This document shows positions 7,199 through 13,082 of a stretch of DNA of 16,785 nt, piece by piece (within the stretch, counting starts at the first letter, position 1; every line of letters starts with the position of its first letter). Source of the stretch: an uncultured beta proteobacterium (GTDB lineage: Bacteria > Pseudomonadota > Gammaproteobacteria > Burkholderiales > Burkholderiaceae); NCBI GenBank assembly GCA_903930665.1, contig CAIYZI010000370.1, forward strand, positions 1 through 16,785, written 5' to 3'. Under the pieces are notes generated by a model. The model made no database searches, was not told the DNA's origin, and saw nothing but the letters and a program-made list of their open reading frames with translations. The translations under genes were made by a program, and so were the position numbers.

Positions 7199-8011
7199 TT
7201 AGTCTTTCTCGCCTGCAGTCTTGTCAATACTTTCCATCATTTCTTGAATAATCGACTTCGGCAATACAACCCCATTTTTTCGCAGATCCTCAGCCCTGTT
7301 TTCCCGAAATATAGTGATATCCATGCGCTGGCTGTTGGATAAAAAGGCCCAATGTTTGAACCTGACATCAATTAGCTCAAAAAGCTCACAATAATGGGGC
7401 CCTAACTCAGGGGTAAGGGGTATTGATTTCTGGAAGGATGGATAACAGGCAAGCGCACTCTTGCGTAATTCCAGTGAAGAAATTGCCTCTGCGTATCGCA
7501 CCAGCAAAAGGATTGCTGTCAGTCCATCTAGATTGCCAAGGCGCATTAGCCACTCAGCCACATGAGACTCAAATGGACTTAGGATCTTTTGGCCTGGCAA
7601 GCCAGGAGCATCTTCATAAAGGATTTCCGTTACCAAGCGATCCAACCTCATTATTTGGGTCTCACATTCATATCGATCCATGGGTTCATCATCCAGGACT
7701 CGCCAAATGGGGTGTTCAAACCATCTTGAGCTACCAGGGAATAGCGCTTCTGCCAACTCTACTGCACTTGCTTTGCTCTTAATCTTGCCTGGGCCCTGAG
7801 TACCGTTAATGTAGTTATCCCATTTTCTCGGGCGATTGATATGACCCTTTGCGCGCTTGATCCTGTGGGGTTCGATTGCCTTCTCTAAAGCATAACCAGA
7901 GGTTAAGCTCGATTGAAGCTGAAGGGCCGTAATCCACACGTTATCGCGCAACTTGATAAGACGCGTACGCTGCGGCCTTCCTCGCTTTGGCTTCTCGCCT
8001 ATCAAGATCAT
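7199..8011 (-). CDS. Uncharacterised 270-aa protein with AT-hook-like N-terminus
   Basis: I do not recognise a named family. The N-terminus has KPKRGRPQR (7-15), which contains the RGRP core of an AT-hook, a minor-groove DNA-binding motif, followed by more basic residues. A middle segment reads RPRKWDNYINGTQGPG and later LFPGSSRWFEHPIW (about 92-105). I have an impression of similar segments in hypothetical proteins of phages and integrative elements, but cannot confirm it. The rest is predicted helical with no membrane segments. The ATG at 8011 is the first start in frame, without a clear Shine-Dalgarno. It reads divergently from the small HTH gene (135-bp gap with repeats) and ends 92 bp before the LexA-like start. 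A role in regulating or maintaining the element is plausible but unproven. Confidence 0.7.
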   Translation of the reverse strand: MILIGEKPKRGRPQRTRLIKLRDNVWITALQLQSSLTSGYALEKAIEPHRIKRAKGHINRPRKWDNYINGTQGPGKIKSKASAVELAEALFPGSSRWFEHPIWRVLDDEPMDRYECETQIMRLDRLVTEILYEDAPGLPGQKILSPFESHVAEWLMRLGNLDGLTAILLLVRYAEAISSLELRKSALACYPSFQKSIPLTPELGPHYCELFELIDVRFKHWAFLSNSQRMDITIFRENRAEDLRKNGVVLPKSIIQEMMESIDKTAGEKD

Positions 8012-8047
8012 TTGTTCGGAATATGTAGTGTATGAAAAAGATTTAAT

Positions 8048-8076
8048 TTTATTCGGGTGTACAGGCTAAAACGCAA
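8048..8076 (-). promoter_or_regulatory. Possible promoter of the 270-aa gene
   Basis: Minus strand: TTGCGT (8071-8076), 17-bp spacer, AATAAA (8048-8053). Each box matches four of six consensus bases. The start would be near 8041, about 30 bp before the ATG at 8011. Confidence 0.3.
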
Positions 8077-8098
8077 TTGCTAAATTTCCCATCAACGT

Positions 8099-8110
8099 GA
8101 ATTAGCGCTA
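8099..8110 (+). repeat. 12-bp direct repeat, left copy (GAATTAGCGCTA)
   Basis: The same 12 bp recur in the same orientation at 9770-9781, just after the transposase stop. The two copies bracket the small HTH gene and the transposase. They may mark a nested insertion or be binding sites of the HTH protein. Confidence 0.5.
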
Positions 8111-8124
8111 ATAAGTGCTAATAA
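8102..8124. promoter_or_regulatory. Palindrome plus 10-bp tandem repeat upstream of the HTH gene (candidate operator)
   Basis: TTAGCGCTAA (8102-8111) is a perfect 10-bp palindrome. It overlaps two head-to-tail copies of GCGCTAATAA / GTGCTAATAA (8105-8114, 8115-8124), one helical turn apart and differing at one base. GCTAA also occurs at 8064 and 8079. Placed 23-45 bp before the HTH start, this looks like an autoregulatory site. Confidence 0.45.
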
Positions 8125-8146
8125 AGCAAAAACAAAGGATCTGAGC

Positions 8147-8386
8147 ATGGCAATAGACAGTAACCGCACTCTGGAGGGGCAAATGCTGGCCCAGTTTGGA
8201 CCTGTAATTGGAGGTCGGGATCTTTACGCAGCACTGGGGTTTAAGACCGCTGGAGCCTTCCGATGGAGTCGGGAGCGAGGTGAAATTCCAGTACGAATCT
8301 TTTCCCTGCCTGGACGAAGGGGCTCTTTTGCCTTTACATCCGAGGTGGCGGGCTGGCTGGTCTTGCAAGCTGGCACCTATATTTAG
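8147..8386 (+). CDS. Small helix-turn-helix DNA-binding protein
   Basis: This 79-aa protein has an excisionase/MerR-like winged-helix pattern: GGRDLYAALGFKTAGAFRWSRERGEIPVR (about 22-50), then the wing IFSLPGRRGSFAFTSEVAGWL (51-71). Proteins of this size usually act as excisionase-like architectural factors or small repressors. AAGGA (8135-8139) lies 7 nt before the ATG at 8147, a good Shine-Dalgarno. A palindrome and a 10-bp tandem repeat lie just upstream, and an intrinsic terminator lies 90 bp downstream (8475-8509). The transposase follows on the same strand. It may regulate transposase expression or assist transposition (inference). The overlapping minus-strand and +2-frame ORFs are shadows. 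Confidence 0.75.
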   Translation: MAIDSNRTLEGQMLAQFGPVIGGRDLYAALGFKTAGAFRWSRERGEIPVRIFSLPGRRGSFAFTSEVAGWLVLQAGTYI

Positions 8387-8474
8387 CAGCAAAAATGCAG
8401 TACAGGAAGCTTGGGCTGTATGACAAGCCATTTTTTAACAAAGGAAACCAACTTGATTTAGTACTCTAAAAAGC

Positions 8475-8509
8475 AAAAGAGCCACAGACGGGAATCTGCA
8501 GCTCTTTTT
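8475..8509 (+). terminator. Intrinsic terminator between HTH gene and transposase
   Basis: AAAAGAGC (8475-8482) pairs with GCTCTTTT (8501-8508). An inner CAGA/TCTG stem sits beyond a 2x2 internal loop, and a run of T follows. The A-rich left side makes it usable in both directions. It separates the HTH gene from the transposase, so the transposase needs its own promoter or read-through. The rest of 8387-8678 holds a short inverted repeat (GTTCG 8519-8523 / CGAAC 8534-8538) and no further gene that I can support. Confidence 0.65.
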
Positions 8510-8678
8510 AAAAAAACCGTTCGAATTGAAGCCCGAACAGTTCACACATTAATGCCAGCTGTGGTTTTTGTCAATACGGCTGGCTAGGTGTGGCTTATTC
8601 AACATTATCCAGTGTTTACGGGTATTGCTGGGATTGCTTGACCCTCAAGATTGGCTCCGCAGCATGGAGTTAATTGAC

Positions 8679-9758
8679 ATGGCGCAGCATTTTTTAAAGT
8701 CAGCAGCCCTACGAGATTTTTCTAGTGGCGGTGTTGGCAATATGGGTGAGACAGATTGCTTTGAAAGATTTGTAGAAATCCGCTGGGGTGGATTTGAGAG
8801 CACTGTTTGCCCTCAATGCGGTGTAATCGATAAGCACTACTATCGACGCACCCGCAAACAATGGCGCTGCAAACACTGTGATGCCTATTTCTCGGTAACA
8901 ACTGGAACGCCTTTTGAGGATCACAAGCTACCATTCAAGAAAATGTTGTACGCCATTGCTCTTTTCCTGGCTGCGGCCAATGGTCTATCCATCCATCGCC
9001 TCAGCAGGGATGTCAATATAAATTTAAAAACAGCTCAGGTCTTAATGGGAAAGCTACGTGAATCGTTATATGGGGTTCGACACCAAGAAAAACTTAAGGG
9101 AACCATCCATATAGATGGCGGCCACTTTGGCGGTAGACCTCGCAATGGACAGTTTCGAAAACCCTCGCAATCCTCGATAAGGGCTCATGTCGAAGAAAAA
9201 CTAATGGCGGTCAAGAAGAAGGGTCGCCAAGGTAGAAGTGCTGCTAATTGGAAGCGATTTAAAAAGCGCAGGATCGTTATTAACTTGCGAGAACTCCATC
9301 CAGAAAAAGGTTTAGGGGCAAGCAAAACCATTACCGCTATTTGCATGGCCGAGAATGAAGATTATGCAATCAGTCTTGCCAGAACCTTTATTGAACCAGG
9401 CTCCATAGTAATGACTGATGAAAGTCCGGCTTACACACAACTATCAAGCTGGTTCGATCATAAGACCGTTCCGCATGCTGTAATGTTTGCAACTCTTGAT
9501 GGTGTTAGTGACAATCAAGCTGAGAGTTACTTTTCAAGATTGCGTCGATATACCGTTGGGGTATCGCATCGCATTGAGCCTAAGTACATGGCTGATATTG
9601 CCAATGAAATGGCATGGCGTGAAGATGTTAGGCGAAACACTATGAGAGAAAATCTAAACCTGCTGCTTGGCTCGGTCTTTAAACGTGGTAAATCCCAATG
9701 GTGGCGCGGTTACTGGCAAGGCGTTAATCGTCCCACAGAGTTGCTATGGGTGATTTAG
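8679..9758 (+). CDS. IS1595-family DDE transposase with N-terminal zinc ribbon
   Basis: With the start at 8679 this is 359 aa. It begins MAQHFLKSAALRDFS, the usual opening of IS1595 transposases. GGAG (8665-8668) lies 9 nt before this ATG, which decides the start over the ATG at 8664 and the TTG at 8568. A zinc ribbon uses C44-x2-C47 and C64-x2-C67. A helix-turn-helix region follows (LSIHRLSRDVNINLKTAQVL, about 103-122). The ISXO2-like catalytic core has D146 in HIDGGHFGG, D247 in VMTDES and N279/E282 in SDNQAESYFSRLRR. The frame is intact, so it is likely active. The Arg/Lys-rich insert (about 178-198) is longer than in small members. Its last 35 bp overlap the 3' end of the convergent coiled-coil gene. 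I could not identify short IS ends immediately around it; the 12-bp direct repeats and the distant 22-bp inverted repeats are the candidates. Confidence 0.9.
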   Translation: MAQHFLKSAALRDFSSGGVGNMGETDCFERFVEIRWGGFESTVCPQCGVIDKHYYRRTRKQWRCKHCDAYFSVTTGTPFEDHKLPFKKMLYAIALFLAAANGLSIHRLSRDVNINLKTAQVLMGKLRESLYGVRHQEKLKGTIHIDGGHFGGRPRNGQFRKPSQSSIRAHVEEKLMAVKKKGRQGRSAANWKRFKKRRIVINLRELHPEKGLGASKTITAICMAENEDYAISLARTFIEPGSIVMTDESPAYTQLSSWFDHKTVPHAVMFATLDGVSDNQAESYFSRLRRYTVGVSHRIEPKYMADIANEMAWREDVRRNTMRENLNLLLGSVFKRGKSQWWRGYWQGVNRPTELLWVI

Positions 9759-10332
9759 CCACGTACTGAGAATTAGCGCTATTCATAACCCACTTGCCTT
9801 CACCCCCTTTGGGGGTTGGAAGGCGCGTAACTTTACCTTTGTATGCCAAGCCCTTTAATCGACAGCGTACGCTTTCCTTAAACTCGGGGAATTGCCGCTC
9901 GGTCAAATTGACTTCACACTGTTTGGCAACATAGATAGCAATTTGGGTGGTGAGAAGCGGTTTGCCATTAGCAATCCTCAAGCACTTATGAATATTGCGA
10001 GTAACTGCACCATAGCTGGTGATGCGGATTGCCTCTTGGCCATGTAATGGCTCAAGCAATTCAGGATTAATTTGAATGGCGTGCAGAGACAAAGACCGAT
10101 CAATCGCTTCAAGATCAGCTTCTAGCATCCGCATTTGAGCTGGTGTGACTGAGCGCTGATAGTCATATTGTTCTTTGGCTAGCATGAGTTCTTGCTCGGC
10201 CTTACTAATCCTTTCCCGCAAAGTCCGCATCGTTTGCGGATAGGATTTCTTGAGCTTTTGAAGATCTCCCATTAAGCGGGATCGCTTATCTAAGAGCCAC
10301 TTTAAGGATGATGGAGTTCTGATTTCTGACAT
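9724..10332 (-). CDS. Coiled-coil protein of unknown function beside the transposase
   Basis: This 202-aa protein begins with SLKWLLDKRSRLMGDLQKLKKSY, then a long predicted coiled coil (about 12-95: TLRERISKAEQELMLAKEQYDY..., MRMLEADLEAIDRSL). The C-terminal half resembles a winged-helix domain (GKPLLTTQIAIYVAKQ...VRCRLKGLAYKGKVTRLP) ending in GEGKWVM. From memory, similar 'SLRWLIDKRARL' proteins occur in proteobacterial mobile regions without known function. The last roughly 13 residues are encoded inside or past the transposase end, and the stop at 9724-9726 lies in transposase DNA, so the tail may have been acquired at an insertion junction. The ATG at 10332 is part of the arm of a 32-bp hairpin; the GAGG before it is very close for a Shine-Dalgarno. 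It is the gene nearest the right transposon end. Confidence 0.65.
   Translation of the reverse strand: MSEIRTPSSLKWLLDKRSRLMGDLQKLKKSYPQTMRTLRERISKAEQELMLAKEQYDYQRSVTPAQMRMLEADLEAIDRSLSLHAIQINPELLEPLHGQEAIRITSYGAVTRNIHKCLRIANGKPLLTTQIAIYVAKQCEVNLTERQFPEFKESVRCRLKGLAYKGKVTRLPTPKGGEGKWVMNSANSQYVAKSPIATLWDD
9770..9781 (+). repeat. 12-bp direct repeat, right copy (GAATTAGCGCTA)
   Basis: Identical to 8099-8110. It lies 12 bp after the transposase stop and within the 3' end of the coiled-coil gene. Confidence 0.5.
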
Positions 10333-10362
10333 ACCTCACAGACTAAATATTCTGTGAGGTAT
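10331..10362. repeat. Perfect 12-bp-arm hairpin at the start of the coiled-coil gene
   Basis: ATACCTCACAGA (10331-10342) and its exact reverse complement (10351-10362) flank an 8-nt loop. On the minus strand the 3' arm contains GAGG and the first two bases of the ATG at 10332, so mRNA folding would hide the start. It lies 6 bp inside the right terminal repeat. It may be a translational switch, a regulator site or a subterminal transposase site. There is no U-tract on the minus strand. Confidence 0.65.
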
Positions 10363-10368
10363 TTTCGA

Positions 10369-10390
10369 GTGCATCAGCTACCACATAGCG
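10369..10390 (-). repeat. Right terminal inverted repeat (22 bp) of the putative transposon
   Basis: Exact reverse complement of 956-977. Its outer base, 10390, is immediately next to the stop codon of the sulP-like gene (10391-10393). Confidence 0.8.
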
Positions 10391-12034
10391 TTACCTAGGA
10401 TTTTCTTCGAACTGAATTGCCGCCTCAATACCTTGTCGGATATCAGAAAAAACACAGTCTTGGGGTAATAATTCTAAAAAGCCGCTACGCCTTGCGATAT
10501 CTAAAGGCTGATGATCTAAGCCACAAACGATTAGCCTGATGCCTTGCATTTTGCAGCAGCGATCCAATTCAAGAATGGTATCCATCCCCGTTGAGTCGAT
10601 GTAAATCACATTCTTCAGATCGAGAATAAGGGTTTTGCTTGGAAGATTTTCTTCAATCTTTTCAAGAAGTTTTACAGCGCCAAAAAAGATGGCTCCGTAT
10701 ATCCGATAGGCATCAATTTCCCCTTGCTGATTTGCAAGGCCCGGAAAATCTGTTGCGCTGGCAGTTTCACATCTGGAAAGGCTAGAGATGCGATATATGA
10801 AAGTGACAAATGCGCACAATAAGCCTACCTCAACTGCTACTGTCAGATCTAAGATAACAGTGAGAAAAAAGACACTAAACATCGTAATACGATAGGGTAG
10901 GCGGAATTGGGAGGCATCAAAAAACTTTCTCCATTCACCCATATTCCAAGCAACGTACATTAAGATCGCTGCCAGGCTTGCTAGGGGAATATTTTTTGCT
11001 AAGGGTGCACCAACCAAAATAATGATCAAGAGCACTAGAGCATGGATGATTCCGGCAATAGGAGTGTTACCCCCACTTTGGATATTAGTGACGGTTCTGG
11101 CAATCGTGCCAGTTGCAGGCATTCCACCGAAGAAAGGGGATATCAAGTTGGCAATTCCTTGAGCCATTAACTCTTGATTTGAGTTATGCCTGTCGTGAAT
11201 GATGCCATCAGCAACTCGGGCACATAACAGTGATTCAATCGAGCCCAATAGGGCAAGAGTGATCGCTGGTGCAATCATAAATTGTGCTGTACTCCAGCTG
11301 ACGGCCATCCATTGAAAGCTTGGCAGGCCACCAGGAATGCCTCCAAAGCGACTTCCAATGGTGTCTATTGGAAGATGGAAGATGCTGGTGATGACAGTTG
11401 CCAGCACCATCGCTACGACCGTACCCGGAAGGTGGCTCAACCAACCTAGGCGGCTTTGGAGATTTCTCCAAAAAAGAAGTACGGCTAGGCTGCCAGCAGC
11501 AATAGCAAAGGCAATGAGATTGATGGTGTCGGCAGCCGCATAAAGAGTCTGAATACTTTGAAAGAATTCAGCTGGCATTTTTGCTATCGATAAACCAAAG
11601 AACTCTTTTACTTGGGATAGGGCAATTAAGAAGGCGATGCCATTTGTAAAGCCAATAATGACCGCAATGGGGATAAAGCGAATCAGGGTGCCTAATCGCA
11701 TGAGACCCATGGCAAAGAGAAAGATGCCAGACATTGCAGTCGCAAGCAGAAGGTTAGCTACGCCATAACGATCCACGATGCCATAGACAATCACGATGAA
11801 GGCGCCAGCGGGACCACCAATTTGCACTCGACTGCCGCCTAATAGTGAAATTAATCCTCCAGCAATAATCGCGGTAAAAATTCCAGCTTCAGGCTTTAAG
11901 CCGCTGGCAATTGCAAAGGCCATGGCAAGTGGCAGGGCAACTACTCCGACTGTAAGGCCTGCAAAAAGATCCTTGGTAAATAGAACGCGGTTATAGCCCT
12001 TAAAAGAGTCGAGTAATTTGGGATGAAAAAACAT
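10391..12034 (-). CDS. SulP-family inorganic anion transporter with C-terminal STAS domain
   Basis: This 547-aa inner-membrane protein carries the SulP signatures KDLFAGLTVGVVALPLAMAF (21-40), GGSRVQIGGPAGAF (66-79) and QGIANLISPFFGGMPATGTIARTV (292-315). Multiple membrane helices run to about 415. A cytoplasmic STAS domain follows (about 437-545), with the conserved IDSTGM (479-484). Members move sulfate, bicarbonate or C4-dicarboxylates; the substrate cannot be read from sequence, though sulfate or bicarbonate is the usual guess. Full length, ATG at 12034. The DUF2177 gene ends 13 bp upstream, so they are probably one operon, divergent from uspA. The transposon end begins directly after its stop codon, so the coding region is intact but its original 3' untranslated region and terminator have probably been displaced. 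Confidence 0.92.
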   Translation of the reverse strand: MFFHPKLLDSFKGYNRVLFTKDLFAGLTVGVVALPLAMAFAIASGLKPEAGIFTAIIAGGLISLLGGSRVQIGGPAGAFIVIVYGIVDRYGVANLLLATAMSGIFLFAMGLMRLGTLIRFIPIAVIIGFTNGIAFLIALSQVKEFFGLSIAKMPAEFFQSIQTLYAAADTINLIAFAIAAGSLAVLLFWRNLQSRLGWLSHLPGTVVAMVLATVITSIFHLPIDTIGSRFGGIPGGLPSFQWMAVSWSTAQFMIAPAITLALLGSIESLLCARVADGIIHDRHNSNQELMAQGIANLISPFFGGMPATGTIARTVTNIQSGGNTPIAGIIHALVLLIIILVGAPLAKNIPLASLAAILMYVAWNMGEWRKFFDASQFRLPYRITMFSVFFLTVILDLTVAVEVGLLCAFVTFIYRISSLSRCETASATDFPGLANQQGEIDAYRIYGAIFFGAVKLLEKIEENLPSKTLILDLKNVIYIDSTGMDTILELDRCCKMQGIRLIVCGLDHQPLDIARRSGFLELLPQDCVFSDIRQGIEAAIQFEENPR

Positions 12035-12047
12035 TATTTCAGAGGGC

Positions 12048-12464
12048 TTAAAGATCTTTTATGATAGGGACTTGATTGCCAACCCAGTAAGCAATGAGCG
12101 CGCAGAGGGCGCTGGCTGAAGTTCCCCAAGCCATATCTATTATTGCAAGACGGGTGGGGAAATCCCGAATGACGGCTAAATTCGTGAAGTCATAAGTCAT
12201 GTAGCAAAAAAATCCAAAAAGGGCGCCATATTGCACAGCATCAACCCAGGATTGTTTTGAGAGAGCGGGGATGATGACAAAAATACAAATACCCAAGGCA
12301 TACAAAACATAAAACGCCAATCCCGCTAGGAGCTTTGGATCAGTCGCCATGAGAGTGCCCATTTCATCGCGATAGAGGTTTTTTGCAATACCAAGTAGCC
12401 ATACCAGATCTATGGCAAGCAGGGTGATGAGAAAAGTGAGATAAACCGCAAAATACTTGAGCAA
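12048..12464 (-). CDS. DUF2177-family membrane protein
   Basis: This 138-aa protein has four predicted membrane helices (about 5-24, 45-65, 76-95, 108-128). The motifs LTFLITLLAIDLVWL near the start and GFFCYMTYDFTNLAVIRDFP and DMAWGTSASAL in the middle are typical of DUF2177 proteins. Function is unknown. The start is TTG at 12464. It is supported by a good Shine-Dalgarno (AAAGGGA on the minus strand, 12472-12478) 7 nt upstream, and by the family's usual N-terminus. It is followed after 13 bp by the SulP gene and divergent from uspA with an 87-bp gap. Confidence 0.85.
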   Translation of the reverse strand: MLKYFAVYLTFLITLLAIDLVWLLGIAKNLYRDEMGTLMATDPKLLAGLAFYVLYALGICIFVIIPALSKQSWVDAVQYGALFGFFCYMTYDFTNLAVIRDFPTRLAIIDMAWGTSASALCALIAYWVGNQVPIIKDL

Positions 12465-12476
12465 TTCTGATTCCCT

Positions 12477-12505
12477 TTGCGCCTATTTAGGCTAATAATT
12501 AATAT
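12477..12505 (+). promoter_or_regulatory. Possible uspA promoter with a short palindrome
   Basis: TTGCGC (12477-12482), 17-bp spacer, TAATAT (12500-12505); four of six bases match in the -10 box. The spacer region includes GCCTA-TT-TAGGC (12481-12492), a 12-bp palindrome that could be an operator. It also lies just upstream of the divergent DUF2177 Shine-Dalgarno. Confidence 0.3.
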
Positions 12506-12551
12506 TATGATGTAAAGAGAAAAGAAGTGGTTCAATTTAAAGGGAGTAAAT

Positions 12552-12992
12552 ATGTTTAAGCATTTATTAGTACCTGTGGATGGATCTGATCTCAGTAAAA
12601 AATCCTTGAAGAAGGTTGCTGAGCTAGCAAAGGCTGATGGCGCTGCTGTGACTTTGGTTTATGTGTCCGACCCACTGCCTCCAATGATTTACTCAGATAG
12701 CACCATGGGTTATGGCGTCTCTCAAAAAGAGCATAAGACTGCTTGTGATGCATATGCCAAAGACGTATTTAAGAAGGCGGTCACTCAATTAGGTGCTGGG
12801 ATTGAAGTCAAGACAATGCATATATCTAATAGCGCCTTGTCAGAGGGTATTTTGGCTGGAGCCAAAAGAGCTAAAGCAGATGTGATTGTGATGGCATCAC
12901 ACAAGCGTACCGGCATTAAGAGTATTTTGCTAGGAAGCGAAACTCATGAAGTAATTGTGCATTCCAAATTACCAGTACTCGTTTTGGGTTAA
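12552..12992 (+). CDS. Universal stress protein (UspA superfamily)
   Basis: This 146-aa single-domain protein starts MFKHLLVPVDGSDLSKKSL with the nucleotide-contacting D10. It has alternating beta/alpha segments and the end ASHKRTGIKSILLGSETHEVIVHSKLPVLVL. The ATP-binding consensus of this superfamily is G-x2-G-x9-G-S/T. Here it reads A115-x2-K118-x9-G128-S129, so both early glycines are replaced and ATP binding may be weak or absent. AAAGGGAG (12539-12546) gives a strong Shine-Dalgarno 5 nt before the ATG. It is divergent from the DUF2177-sulP pair; SulP and Usp genes are often neighbours, which suggests a link between anion uptake and stress response (inference). Confidence 0.9.
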   Translation: MFKHLLVPVDGSDLSKKSLKKVAELAKADGAAVTLVYVSDPLPPMIYSDSTMGYGVSQKEHKTACDAYAKDVFKKAVTQLGAGIEVKTMHISNSALSEGILAGAKRAKADVIVMASHKRTGIKSILLGSETHEVIVHSKLPVLVLG

Positions 12993-13000
12993 GTGAACGC

Positions 13001-13049
13001 TTTAGTCAATTCATTGGTGGTCACATCGACTCCTAATGGATTGACTAAA
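13001..13049. terminator. Long hairpin between convergent uspA and M23 peptidase genes
   Basis: TTTAGTCAATTCATT (13001-13015) pairs with AATGGATTGACTAAA (13035-13049) over 15 bp with one G-U, around a 19-nt loop. It begins 8 bp after the uspA stop and ends 33 bp before the peptidase gene's 3' end. It lacks a U-tract but is well placed as a bidirectional terminator or 3'-end stabiliser. Confidence 0.5.
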
Positions 13050-13082
13050 TACAGACCTGGCCGTTTATGCTTGTATTGGAGC

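Larger units (their letters stand above)
956..10390. mobile_element. Putative 9.4-kb IS1595-related transposon carrying restriction/defence cargo
   Basis: A 22-bp sequence at 956-977 (begins CGCTATGTGG, ends GATGCAC) recurs as its exact reverse complement at 10369-10390, so both copies present the same bases at the outer edges, as terminal inverted repeats do. All accessory-type genes (1038-10332) lie inside and all housekeeping-type genes outside. The first inner gene ends 60 bp from the left end; the first gene at the right end starts 58 bp inside it. An IS1595-family transposase is near the right end. IS1595 members generally have short terminal repeats, make 8-bp target duplications, and some groups carry passenger genes. 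No 5- to 9-bp duplication is seen here: the flanks are TCCCTCAT on the left and TTACCTAG on the right. A later rearrangement, a decayed target site, or a different mover could explain this. That the IS1595 enzyme acts on these ends is inference. Confidence 0.7.

Noticed and set aside
8108..8431. 107-codon minus-strand ORF and 71-codon +2-frame ORF over the small HTH gene
   Set aside because: Shadows of 8147-8386, which has a clear Shine-Dalgarno and a winged-helix pattern.
8568..8678. Upstream TTG (8568) or ATG (8664) as the transposase start
   Set aside because: The ATG at 8679 gives the family's usual MAQHF N-terminus and has GGAG 9 nt upstream; the earlier starts have no Shine-Dalgarno.
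8579..9770. Short IS ends directly around the transposase (TACGgcTGGCTA on the left against TACGTGGCTA reading inward on the right)
   Set aside because: Only a gapped 10-base similarity with no matching target duplication; too weak against the perfect 22-bp outer repeats.
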